Source: Allomuricauda sp.
GTDB taxonomy: Bacteria; Bacteroidota; Bacteroidia; Flavobacteriales; Flavobacteriaceae
Length of the DNA stretch: 64,000 bases
Assembly: GCA_017795045.1 (NCBI GenBank)
Contig: CP051244.1
Location: 2,456,093 to 2,520,092, forward strand
Reading direction: 5' to 3'
Within the stretch, counting starts at the first letter, position 1, and each line of letters starts with the position of its first letter. This document shows, one piece after another, positions 1 through 8,204 of this stretch. The notes beneath the pieces were generated by a model that was given only the letters and a program-made list of their open reading frames with translations, did no database searches and was not told the DNA's origin. Made by a program: the position numbers and the translations under genes.

Positions 1-123
1 ATTGGCACCCAACAAGAAAACCTGACCGTGATACAGGACTTTTTGGGCATCATTAAACATCAGAACGAGCTGTTGCACCAAGCCAACCAAAGGCTGCGGG
101 ACCAGATTGCAAAGATGGAGTAG
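1..123 (+). CDS. C-terminal fragment of unknown protein
   Basis: An open frame enters from the left edge and ends at TAG 121-123, giving 40 residues. The visible part is rich in Gln, Leu, Asn and charged residues (for example QDFLGIIKHQNELLHQ), with hydrophobic residues spaced as in an amphipathic helix or coiled coil. This looks like a coiled-coil tail of a longer protein. The family cannot be named from this piece. It converges on the minus-strand gene that ends at 149. Confidence 0.55.
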   Translation: MGTQQENLTVIQDFLGIIKHQNELLHQANQRLRDQIAKME

Positions 124-148
124 GGGATGCGACAAGATTCCAAGGGTT

Positions 149-532
149 TTAGGATTCTATCTGGACTAATAATGTGGTTCCCGGTTCTGGTTTGGCGTTT
201 GCATGGTCCATGGTCGGGGTTAAAAGGTACCCATAAATGTTCTGTTTTCTTTTCTCCAGCTCATTATGGAAGGCTTTATCGCGTTCTGCCTCTGTCTTAA
301 AGGCTAAGCTTAGATGCTCAAACTCAGTTTCGCAATCAAAAACTATTTCGGAATCGGCCATCATAAGCAGTCCGGAAAGGACCCTTTTCTTTACTGCCCA
401 TGCCTGTTTGGAACTTGGGTCCATTAGTATCGTATTGGGTGGCAGCCCATCAAGGCTATGCTGAATTTCAGTCAGCAACCCTCTGCCAGTAATCGTATAA
501 CATTCAATGATTTTTACGGAAGTATGGTCCAT
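149..532 (-). CDS. Hypothetical protein, 127 aa
   Basis: A 127-residue soluble protein with no signal peptide or membrane segment; no family recognised. It contains a segment ITGRGLLTEIQHSLDGLPPN near the N-terminus and a charged helical stretch (KTEAERDKAFHNELEKRKQN, about residues 78-97). ATG at 532 is the only good start. It is monocistronic: the preceding minus-strand gene (azoreductase) ends at 654 and has its own terminator. Codon use looks like that of its neighbours. Confidence 0.6.
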   Translation of the reverse strand: MDHTSVKIIECYTITGRGLLTEIQHSLDGLPPNTILMDPSSKQAWAVKKRVLSGLLMMADSEIVFDCETEFEHLSLAFKTEAERDKAFHNELEKRKQNIYGYLLTPTMDHANAKPEPGTTLLVQIES

Positions 533-605
533 AATGCATCTCGGTCAATGGTTTTTGATGTGATTTGGGGTATTCTAAGATCATAAAAATCCTTTAAAAA
601 CAAAA

Positions 606-629
606 AAAGTGAACCCAATGGCCCACTTT
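606..629 (-). terminator. Intrinsic terminator after the azoreductase gene
   Basis: Read on the minus strand, AAAGUGGGCC and GGUUCACUUU form a 10-bp stem (two G-U pairs) around an AUUG loop, followed by a U-run (complement of 602-608). It lies 25 bp past the stop codon at 654. Confidence 0.75.
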
Positions 630-653
630 ATGCTCAAAATTTTTGAAGTGACT

Positions 654-1280
654 TTAGGGAATTGCGTTGATTTGCTCATAGATCCTTTGCTTCGACTTTT
701 CAAAGATCTCCCCGCCAAATTCCTCATTGTCCAATGAAATGATGGTGGTATCGGTAACACCCATCATCCCAAAAATAAATTTCAGGTAGGTGGTCTGAAA
801 GTTCATGTGTCCGTTCTTTTCGTTTTCCCCATATCCGGTATCGCCCCGGGTGGATAGGATGAACAGTTTTTTGTTTTCCAATAGTCCCACATAATCCCCG
901 TCCGGTTTTCCCGAACGGAATTTCCAAGTCTCGTTGATCCGCATGACTTGGTCTATATACGCCTTGAGACCACTGGGAATGGACCAATTGTACATGGGGG
1001 TGCCCAGCACATAAACATCATGTTCTTGAAGTTCCTTGACGAGGATGTTGCTCAAAGCAACTCCGGTTTGGTTTTGTTCCTCCCTGTTTTCGGGCCTTAC
1101 AAAGGCACTGGCAATCCAACTTTCGTCAATGGGTGGGATTTCTTCCAGTCCCACTTCCCTGTGGGTAAAGGAATCATCGGGATTCTTTTTTCGCCAATTG
1201 TCCAAGAACAGTTGGGTAAGTTGTCTACTCTGCGATCTTTCGTTTCGCACGCTGGCATTGATAATAAGTACTTTTTTCAT
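654..1280 (-). CDS. azoR: FMN-dependent NADH-azoreductase-like flavoprotein
   Basis: A 208-residue flavodoxin-fold protein of the NAD(P)H dehydrogenase (quinone)/azoreductase family, cytosolic, expected to reduce quinones or azo compounds with NADH and FMN. The N-terminal strand MKKVLIINASVRNERSQSR carries the FMN-phosphate loop, and PMYNWSIPSGLKAYID (about residues 95-110) is the family hallmark flavin-contact motif. Length fits the family (about 200). ATG 1280 is preferred over ATG 1313 because the homologous region begins at MKKVL and GGAG lies just upstream. It follows a Crp/Fnr-type regulator gene in the same direction with a 54-bp gap, so the regulator may control it; the true substrate is unknown. 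Confidence 0.8.
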   Translation of the reverse strand: MKKVLIINASVRNERSQSRQLTQLFLDNWRKKNPDDSFTHREVGLEEIPPIDESWIASAFVRPENREEQNQTGVALSNILVKELQEHDVYVLGTPMYNWSIPSGLKAYIDQVMRINETWKFRSGKPDGDYVGLLENKKLFILSTRGDTGYGENEKNGHMNFQTTYLKFIFGMMGVTDTTIISLDNEEFGGEIFEKSKQRIYEQINAIP

Positions 1281-1334
1281 TTGCTCTCCATTTAGAAAGC
1301 AAAGTTGTACCAAAAGAAAACCCTAAAAATTGAT

Positions 1335-1919
1335 CTAGTTCAATTTCGGTTTGTTTTTTCGTATTCGGCTTATAAATTCGGGAGTCACTCCCAAATAGGA
1401 GGCAATGAGGTATTGGGGCACCCTTTTGGCGAGTTGGGGGTAGTTTTCCAAAAAATCGGCGTAGCGATGGGCAGCGTCATAGGTATTGTTGATGACGATT
1501 CTCCGTTGTAGACTGGCCGTGTACCCTTCCAGAATGATACGAAAATACCGTTCCAACCTTGGGATTTCCGCCAACATTTTCTGGAATGCCAAATGTTGGA
1601 TTTGGAGCAGTTCTGTCTTTTCCAACACCTGAATGGTGTACATGGAGGGTTCTTGCTTTTGAAAACTGAGGATATCCGTGGCCCACCAATCATCAATGGC
1701 AAAATAGAGAATCTCCTCTGTTCCTTTCTCAGGATTGATGTAAAAAGCTTTTAATGAACCGGAAATTACATAATTGTCCGTTTTGCACACCTCTCCATTT
1801 TGAAGCAAATAATCTCCCTTCTCCAAAGTCTTGGTGGTCCAAAAAGTGTTGAAAAGCGTAATCTCTTCGGGAGAGAGCTTTACATGTTTGGATATGTTTT
1901 GTAGTAGGGATTCGTGCAT
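1335..1919 (-). CDS. Crp/Fnr family transcriptional regulator
   Basis: A 194-residue protein with a cyclic-nucleotide-binding-like beta-roll (about residues 20-115, including GDYLLQNGEVCKTDNYVISG) and a C-terminal winged-helix segment (SYLGVTPEFISRIRKN, about residues 170-186). This is the short Bacteroidota subtype in which the cNMP-binding residues are usually not conserved, so the effector is unknown. It lies immediately upstream of the azoreductase-like gene in the same direction; control of that gene is an inference from position. The start ATG 1919 gives the normal family length. Confidence 0.85.
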   Translation of the reverse strand: MHESLLQNISKHVKLSPEEITLFNTFWTTKTLEKGDYLLQNGEVCKTDNYVISGSLKAFYINPEKGTEEILYFAIDDWWATDILSFQKQEPSMYTIQVLEKTELLQIQHLAFQKMLAEIPRLERYFRIILEGYTASLQRRIVINNTYDAAHRYADFLENYPQLAKRVPQYLIASYLGVTPEFISRIRKNKPKLN

Positions 1920-1961
1920 TTTGGCAATCTTTTATTTTAACAAACCCACCAAACTCTTCTG

Positions 1962-3080
1962 CTACAAGTCTTTGCGATAGGTTCTTCGGCGCTTGTGCAC
2001 CACGGGGTCAAAATGCTTCCACATTTGTCGTATGGCCACATTCTCTTCCAATTCCGGGGTACGGATGCAGTTTACAACACCTTTATCACTGAAGGTTTTG
2101 TAATACTCGTTAAAAATAATGGCCGTGACCCCTTTGTTCTGATAATCGGGGCGGATGCCAATTAGGTAAAAAATGACATCCTTGCTTTTCTTTTTGGCTT
2201 TCAACAAGTGATAGATACCAAAGGGAAACAATTTCCCATTGGCTTTTTGCAGCGCCTTTGAAAACGAGGGCATCACTATGGCGAAGGCCACAAGTTCATC
2301 ATTGGAATCCACCACAAACTTGATATACTCCGGATTGATGAAACTGATGTACTTCTTTTTAAAATATTCCTTTTGGATGTCCGTAATCTTCACAAAAGAG
2401 GAAAGCTTGGAATAGGTGTCGTTGAACAGGTCGAACATTTTATCTACCCAAGGCATAATGTCCGAACTTTTGGTAAAATTCATTTCCCGAAGTCCATACC
2501 GTTTCTTCACCAGTAAATTGGCCTTGTGGAATAAGGCTGGGTCGGCCTTGGCCGCCAAAAACTTGTTTTCGAGGTATTCCTTTTCCTTGACGAATCCGTG
2601 TTTTTCGTAATGGGATTGATAGTAGGGGTGGTTGTACCAGGTAATCATGGTCCCGATATGGTCAAAGCCTTCAATAAGCACACCTACCTTGTCCAGATTG
2701 GAAAAACCTACGGGTCCTTCCATGTACTCAAGCTGGTGCTGCTTGCCAATTTCGGCCACCTTGTCCAATAAGGCTTTGGATACTTCAAGGTCGTCCACAA
2801 AATCGAACCACCCAAAACGCATTTTTTTGAGCTGTTGTTCGGTTACTTCCAACCAATTGACAATGGCAGCGACCCTGCCCACGATTTCCCCATCCTTGTA
2901 GGCCAAGAAAAAGGAAGCTTCGGCATTTTTAAAGACCGGATTTTTGGTTTCATCAAAGGATTCCATTTCATCCTTGATGATGGGCGGGACCCAATAGTCG
3001 GAGTTTTTATATAGGGAAAAGGGAAACTTTACAAAGTCCTTTAATTCTGCTTTGGATTGAACCTGTTTAACGGTGATCAT
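1962..3080 (-). CDS. GNAT-fold acyltransferase-like protein
   Basis: A 372-residue soluble protein of a conserved Bacteroidota family with GNAT (N-acetyltransferase) features. The N-terminal half contains a GNAT-like core (FFLAYKDGEIVGRVAAIVN), and the C-terminal half has a second acetyl-CoA-binding-like motif (IGIRPDYQNKGVTAIIFNEY, about residues 310-330). The length suggests a tandem GNAT. Substrate unknown; the family has been annotated inconsistently elsewhere. Its 5' end is 66 bp from the stop of the beta-barrel gene at 3147, on the same strand. Confidence 0.65.
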   Translation of the reverse strand: MITVKQVQSKAELKDFVKFPFSLYKNSDYWVPPIIKDEMESFDETKNPVFKNAEASFFLAYKDGEIVGRVAAIVNWLEVTEQQLKKMRFGWFDFVDDLEVSKALLDKVAEIGKQHQLEYMEGPVGFSNLDKVGVLIEGFDHIGTMITWYNHPYYQSHYEKHGFVKEKEYLENKFLAAKADPALFHKANLLVKKRYGLREMNFTKSSDIMPWVDKMFDLFNDTYSKLSSFVKITDIQKEYFKKKYISFINPEYIKFVVDSNDELVAFAIVMPSFSKALQKANGKLFPFGIYHLLKAKKKSKDVIFYLIGIRPDYQNKGVTAIIFNEYYKTFSDKGVVNCIRTPELEENVAIRQMWKHFDPVVHKRRRTYRKDL

Positions 3081-3146
3081 ACATCAACTTTTACAAGTTC
3101 AATAATAGGAATATTACCTACAGCATAAAAGCGTTGGGGTAAAAAC

Positions 3147-4133
3147 TTAGAAATCTATATCGTCTTTATTTTTCTTATCCCGCTTTTTTGATTTTTTCTT
3201 ATTGGAATTCTTTTTGATTTTTCCATTTTGACCGCCACTTTGCTCATCAATGGGGATAAGTTTGTCCTTATGGAAATCCAAGCGGTAGGAGAAGCCGGCC
3301 ACTACGAAGATTCTGGAAGGGTCACTTTTAAAGTTGGATCCCAAATGAAAATCAGCCTGAAAGTTTTCGCTGAACAGGTACGCCAAGCCGGTGCGCGCCA
3401 AAATATCGGAATAACGGTCACTGTTGATGCCTTGTCCTTCCAAGAAAACACTCCATTTGGGGTTTCTAAAGGCATGGGTCACGGAAAGGGCATAGCGCCA
3501 TTCCGGGAAATCGGTGCCAATACGGTCATAGGCAATGTTGGAAATCAGCACAAACCTTGGGGATAGTCTGCTCTGGGTAGCAATGGCCCCACGGTACGAT
3601 AATACGGGGTCGCCCACATAAAAGGGATTGTCCCCAACGGTAAATGTGGCCCCACCATATAAGGAAACGGCAGGAATCAGGTTTTTCCACTGAAAAACAT
3701 TGTTGGCCCGCCAGCTATATAGATTGGGCTTGTTTTTTTCTGGGTTTTTAAAGGGGTCATAGACCAAATATTTTAGCCCCACACGGTTTCTGGAAAAATC
3801 GGTCAGCCTACCATCCGTTCCCAACGGGGAGGAATAGTCAATATTCTGCGAAATGAAGGAACCCTCGTATACAATCTCCAGTTGCTCGAAGAGTAGTCCG
3901 TATCGTAGGGCAATATCAGTCCCAAAAATATTGGAGTCAAAGTTTTGTTCAGAATCGTCCCGTTGCTCATACAGCAGCCCCATTTCAACCTGTGCCACAT
4001 TTTTTCCAACGGCATAGGCACTGACCGCCCGGCCAGGTCTATTGGAATTGATGACATCGGTATATTGGGCACTTAAAAGGGTAGGGGCAAAAAGGGAGAG
4101 AAACAGTGCTTTTCTGACGAAGGAAAAATCCAT
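3147..4133 (-). CDS. Outer-membrane beta-barrel, phenol_MetA_deg/transporter type
   Basis: A 328-residue exported protein: signal peptide (MDFSFVRKALFLSLFAPTLLSAQ, cleavage after about residue 22) followed by alternating beta-strand sequence typical of the MetA-pathway phenol-degradation-like barrels (PF13557-like; begins DVINSNRPGRAVSAYAVGK). Cargo unknown. An odd feature is the last 35 residues or so: a low-complexity lysine-rich tail (KIKKNSNKKKSKKRDKKNKD) ending in IDF, unusual for a barrel whose final strand normally ends the protein. It is divergent from the DUF4834/YfhO operon; the 85 bp between them should hold both promoters. Confidence 0.7.
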   Translation of the reverse strand: MDFSFVRKALFLSLFAPTLLSAQYTDVINSNRPGRAVSAYAVGKNVAQVEMGLLYEQRDDSEQNFDSNIFGTDIALRYGLLFEQLEIVYEGSFISQNIDYSSPLGTDGRLTDFSRNRVGLKYLVYDPFKNPEKNKPNLYSWRANNVFQWKNLIPAVSLYGGATFTVGDNPFYVGDPVLSYRGAIATQSRLSPRFVLISNIAYDRIGTDFPEWRYALSVTHAFRNPKWSVFLEGQGINSDRYSDILARTGLAYLFSENFQADFHLGSNFKSDPSRIFVVAGFSYRLDFHKDKLIPIDEQSGGQNGKIKKNSNKKKSKKRDKKNKDDIDF

Positions 4134-4191
4134 ATAACTGATTTTAATACTATTTTATGAAACGTTTGGGTTTATTAAGCAACTAACAGTG

Positions 4192-4199
4192 TAATTTTG
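4192..4199 (+). promoter_or_regulatory. Candidate -7 element for the DUF4834-YfhO operon
   Basis: TAATTTTG matches the Bacteroidota -7 consensus TAnnTTTG, 19 bp before ATG 4219. A TTTG at 4165-4168 could be the -33 element, although the 23-bp spacing is longer than the usual 19-21. Confidence 0.45.
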
Positions 4200-4218
4200 A
4201 TACAATAACTAAGGTTAT

Positions 4219-4479
4219 ATGGTTGTACTAAAAACGATTTTATTCCTCATATTAGTATACTACGCAGCTAAATTACTGCTAAAGTGGTTGGCCCCCAGAT
4301 TGTTCAATTATGCCATGAAGAAGACCCAAGAGCGTTTTGGACAGGATTTTGGACAGTACCAACACTATACAAATGAGCCTACTGAGGAAGGAAAGACTAC
4401 TATTTTTAAAGGAACCTCCAAAGGTTCCAAACCCTCAAAAAAAGTTGGAGAATACATAGATTTTGAAGAAATTGACTAA
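4219..4479 (+). CDS. DUF4834 family small membrane protein
   Basis: An 86-residue protein with one N-terminal membrane helix (VVLKTILFLILVYYAAKLLL) and a polar cytoplasmic tail ending YIDFEEID; matches the DUF4834 family of flavobacteria. Function unknown. It is the first gene of the operon with yfhO-like, glycosyltransferase and flippase genes (24 bp to the next start), so it may be an accessory of that membrane glycosylation system; this is context only. Confidence 0.8.
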   Translation: MVVLKTILFLILVYYAAKLLLKWLAPRLFNYAMKKTQERFGQDFGQYQHYTNEPTEEGKTTIFKGTSKGSKPSKKVGEYIDFEEID

Positions 4480-4503
4480 TATTTGTCTTTTCAAAACCTA
4501 TCC

Positions 4504-6936
4504 ATGAAACTTTCTCCCAAGGCCTTTATCGTACATCTTTGTGTTTTTGGCTTGTTCATACTTACGTCATTGGTCTATTTTTATCCCGTATTGCAGGGAA
4601 AGGCCATTTTTCAATCCGACATTGCCCAGTACAAGGGTATGGCCAAGGAACGTAACGATTATAAAGAGCTTACCGGGGAGGAATCATATTGGACCAATAG
4701 CGCTTTTGGCGGTATGCCCACCTATCAATTAGGGGCGAACTATCCACATGATTACGTAAAGAAATTGGACCGTTTGATTCGGTTTTTGCCTAGACCTGCC
4801 GATTACCTATTTCTATATTTTATTGGGTTCTATATTTTGCTCTTGTGCCTTAAAGTGGATTTTAGACTGGCAGCTTTAGGTGCATTGGCCTTTGGATTCT
4901 CCACCTACCTCATCATCATCCTTGGGGTGGGACACAATGCCAAGGCCCATGCCTTGGGTTATATTCCCATGGTATTGGGGGGCATCGTCTTGGTATTTCG
5001 AAAAAAATATCTCTGGGGCTTTATCTTGACCGCTTTGGCCATGGCTTTGGAAATCAGCGCCAACCACTACCAAATGACGTATTATTTTATGTTGTTGGTA
5101 TTGGTATTGGGACTGATTCAGCTTATTTATGCCATCAAGGACAGGACACTAAAACATCTATTCCTTTCCGTAGGGATTTTAATTTTGGCCGTGGCCCTTT
5201 CCATAGCGGCCAATGCCACAGGGCTTATGGCCACCAAGGAGTATGCGGATTGGAGTACCCGTGGTAAATCCGAATTGACCGTAAACCCGGACGGAACGCC
5301 TATGCAAGCTTCCAATGGGTTGGACAAGGAATACATTACACAATACAGCTATGGAATTGCTGAATCGTTGGACTTGTTTGTTCCAAGGATGTTCGGAGGT
5401 TCCGGCAATGAAGACCTAGGTACGGACTCCAAGGTCTTTGAATATTTGGTTGGTCAGGGGCTACCCCCTTCCAAAGCGTTGGAATTGTCCAGTGGACTGC
5501 CCTTGTATTGGGGAGACCAACCCATAGTGGCAGGGCCTGCCTATGTGGGGGCCATTGTGGTATTCCTGTTCTTTTTAGGACTTTTTCTCGCGAAGGGCAA
5601 ACGAAAATGGTGGCTTTTAACCGGTGCCATATTGGCGCTAGTGCTTTCTTGGGGAAAGAATTTCCCAGCCCTTACCAATTTTATGATTGATTACTTCCCG
5701 TTATACAATAAGTTTAGGGCAGTTTCTTCCATTCAGGTGGTATTGGAGCTCTGTTTGCCCGTTTTGGGTGTACTGGGTCTGTGGGAGCTTTTCAAAAAAT
5801 CCGAGGACGACAAAGAAAAACTAAAGGCCTTGAAGTTGAGTTTCTTCATCACTTTGGGGTTGGGCGTGTTTATTTTTCTTCTAAAAGGATTCTTCGACTT
5901 TGAAGGATTGCGGGATGAGATGTACCGCGGATATTTTGGTGATGACGTTATGACCATGATCCAAAGGGATAGGGAAGCAGTGTATACCAGCGACACGATA
6001 CGGTCTTTGATTTATGTGACCCTTGCCGCTGTGGTCCTTTGGTTATTCATAAAGGAGAAAATAGGCAAGAATTTCTTGGTGTTGGCTCTGGGTGGGTTGA
6101 TATTGTTTGATTTGGTCGGGGTGGCCCTTCGTTACGTGAATGAAGGTGATTTTGTACGCCAACGTCAGGTAAATACTCCTTTCCAGGCAAGTGAACTGGA
6201 CCAAATGATCCAACAGGACGATTCCATCTACCGAGTGTTTGATCCACAGGAAGGCTTGAACGGTGCCCGAACCTCTTATTTCCACAAGTCCATCGGAGGA
6301 TACCATGCCGCAAAGCCTAGGGCATTGCAAGATTTGTTCGAGTACCATCTGTACCAAAACAATCTACAGGTGTTGAACATGCTCAATGTAAAATATATCA
6401 TCCAACAGGATGAGGAAGGGAACAGCTTTCCTGCCTTGAACGATAATGCCAATGGCAATGCTTGGTTCGTGGAACGTCTGCTTTCGGTTTCATCGGCCAA
6501 TGAGGAGATTGCAGCGCTGAAGGATTTTGATTCAAAATTGGAAGCGGTGGTCAATACCACAACTTATCCCCGTTTGACCAAGAATCGATATGAGTTGGAT
6601 TCACTGGCCTCCATACGCTTGGAAGACTATCGCCCCAACTATTTAAAATATAGAACCAACAACAGCAATGAAGGTTTTGCGGTATTTTCCGAAATGTATT
6701 ACCCCTCAGGTTGGAATGCCTTTATTGACGGTAAACCTGAACCCCATTATAAGGTGGATTACGCACTTCGTGGGATGAAGGTGCCCGCAGGAACCCATGA
6801 AATCGAGTTCAAATTTGAACCCAAGGTGGTGGAAACGGGGAGTCAGATTAGCTTGGCGGCCTGTATTTTACTGGGACTGATCATTGTGGGGGGTGTTGGT
6901 TATTCCTTTGTTTCCAAGAAATCCAAGGAATCCTGA
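4504..6936 (+). CDS. YfhO family multi-membrane protein (GT-C-like)
   Basis: An 810-residue polytopic membrane protein: about 12-13 hydrophobic helices in the first 550 residues, a large extracytoplasmic C-terminal domain, then a final membrane helix (ISLAACILLGLIIVGGVGYS). It belongs to the YfhO family (GT-C glycosyltransferase-like), which in Bacillus works with a lipid-linked sugar donor to glycosylate surface polymers. Early-loop residues such as QSDIAQYKGMAKERND and the FGGMPTYQ segment are family-typical. ATG 4504 is preferred to the in-frame TTG 4483. Its TGA overlaps the ATG of the following glycosyltransferase (TGATG at 6934-6938), implying translational coupling. Confidence 0.85.
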   Translation: MKLSPKAFIVHLCVFGLFILTSLVYFYPVLQGKAIFQSDIAQYKGMAKERNDYKELTGEESYWTNSAFGGMPTYQLGANYPHDYVKKLDRLIRFLPRPADYLFLYFIGFYILLLCLKVDFRLAALGALAFGFSTYLIIILGVGHNAKAHALGYIPMVLGGIVLVFRKKYLWGFILTALAMALEISANHYQMTYYFMLLVLVLGLIQLIYAIKDRTLKHLFLSVGILILAVALSIAANATGLMATKEYADWSTRGKSELTVNPDGTPMQASNGLDKEYITQYSYGIAESLDLFVPRMFGGSGNEDLGTDSKVFEYLVGQGLPPSKALELSSGLPLYWGDQPIVAGPAYVGAIVVFLFFLGLFLAKGKRKWWLLTGAILALVLSWGKNFPALTNFMIDYFPLYNKFRAVSSIQVVLELCLPVLGVLGLWELFKKSEDDKEKLKALKLSFFITLGLGVFIFLLKGFFDFEGLRDEMYRGYFGDDVMTMIQRDREAVYTSDTIRSLIYVTLAAVVLWLFIKEKIGKNFLVLALGGLILFDLVGVALRYVNEGDFVRQRQVNTPFQASELDQMIQQDDSIYRVFDPQEGLNGARTSYFHKSIGGYHAAKPRALQDLFEYHLYQNNLQVLNMLNVKYIIQQDEEGNSFPALNDNANGNAWFVERLLSVSSANEEIAALKDFDSKLEAVVNTTTYPRLTKNRYELDSLASIRLEDYRPNYLKYRTNNSNEGFAVFSEMYYPSGWNAFIDGKPEPHYKVDYALRGMKVPAGTHEIEFKFEPKVVETGSQISLAACILLGLIIVGGVGYSFVSKKSKES

Positions 6937-8204
6937 TGCAAAAGATTCTGGTCATAGCGTACTATTGGCCTCCTGCCGGGGGACCAGGGGTACAGCGGTG
7001 GCTAAAGTTTACAAAATACCTGCCCGAATTTGGATTCACTCCCATAGTCTATGTCCCGGAGAATCCCAGCTATCCCATCATTGATGAAAAGCTGGTTGGG
7101 GAAATTCCCAAGGACATTAAAGTACTGAAACAACCCATAAAAGAACCCTATGCTTGGGCCTCCTTGCTTTCCAAAAAGAAGACAAAAACCATCAGTTCCG
7201 GGATTATTAAGGAAACGAATCCTTCAACCATGGAAAAATTGTTACTGTGGATACGGGGCAATTTTTTTATCCCTGATGCCCGTAAGTTGTGGGTAAGGCC
7301 TTCCATGGAATACTTGGCCAAGGTCATTGCGGATGAAGGCATAAAAACCGTGATCACTACAGGACCGCCCCATAGTTTGCACTTGATAGGTTTGGGCTTA
7401 AAGAAGCGATACGCCGTCCAATGGATTGCGGATTTCAGGGACCCATGGACGACCATAGGGTACCATAAAAAATTACGCTTGACCCCATATGCAAAGCGGA
7501 AGCACAAAAAACTGGAACAAGAAGTACTGGTTTCCGCCGACAAAATTGTGGTGACCAGCCATACCACAAAAAAGGAGTTCGAGGCAATTACCGACAAGCC
7601 CATTAAAGTAATCACCAATGGGTTTGATGAGACTTTAAAACCCATGACTCAGGATACCAACTTTACGATTTCCCATATCGGGTCATTGCTTACAGGGAGG
7701 AATCCTGTGGGTTTATGGCAAGCTCTGGCTGAACTTGTTCAAGAAAACAAAGATTTTGGGAACACCCTTCGTATTCAATTGGCTGGAGTGATTGGGGAAG
7801 AGGTGCTCAAATCCATTCATGGATTTGGACTTGATCCCTACTTGAATCAGATGGGGTATCTTTCCCATGACCAAGTTTTGGAGGTACAGCAAAAATCACA
7901 AATATTGTTGTTGCTCGAAATTGATTCCCAAGAGACCCAAGGTATCATCCCGGGCAAACTTTTTGAATATTTGAACGCCAAACGTCCCATTTTGGCCCTA
8001 GGTCCGGAAGCTTGGGAGGCCGGGACCATGGTGACCACGGTTCAAGCAGGGGAGTTCTTCCTGCATTCCGATATAGCATCCCTAAAATCGGTACTTTTGG
8101 ATTGGTTCAAGAAGTACAAGAAGGGGGAACTGCAATTAAATTCAATAGATGTGGAACAGTTCCATAGAAGGGCTCTGACCCATAGTTTGGCTAAATTTAT
8201 CTAA
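6936..8204 (+). CDS. Glycosyltransferase, GT-B fold (family 4-like)
   Basis: A 422-residue GT-B type enzyme, probably membrane-associated, that should transfer a sugar from a nucleotide donor. The N-terminus (ILVIAYYWPPAGGPGVQRW) has the glycine-rich acceptor-side loop, and the C-terminal donor domain contains the SHIGSLLTGRNP segment and E at GIIPGKLFEYLNAKRPILAL (about residues 335-355), the usual E-x7-E-like nucleotide-sugar region. It overlaps yfhO upstream and the flippase downstream (TAATG at 8202-8206), so the three proteins are made together. Confidence 0.85.
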   Translation: MQKILVIAYYWPPAGGPGVQRWLKFTKYLPEFGFTPIVYVPENPSYPIIDEKLVGEIPKDIKVLKQPIKEPYAWASLLSKKKTKTISSGIIKETNPSTMEKLLLWIRGNFFIPDARKLWVRPSMEYLAKVIADEGIKTVITTGPPHSLHLIGLGLKKRYAVQWIADFRDPWTTIGYHKKLRLTPYAKRKHKKLEQEVLVSADKIVVTSHTTKKEFEAITDKPIKVITNGFDETLKPMTQDTNFTISHIGSLLTGRNPVGLWQALAELVQENKDFGNTLRIQLAGVIGEEVLKSIHGFGLDPYLNQMGYLSHDQVLEVQQKSQILLLLEIDSQETQGIIPGKLFEYLNAKRPILALGPEAWEAGTMVTTVQAGEFFLHSDIASLKSVLLDWFKKYKKGELQLNSIDVEQFHRRALTHSLAKFI

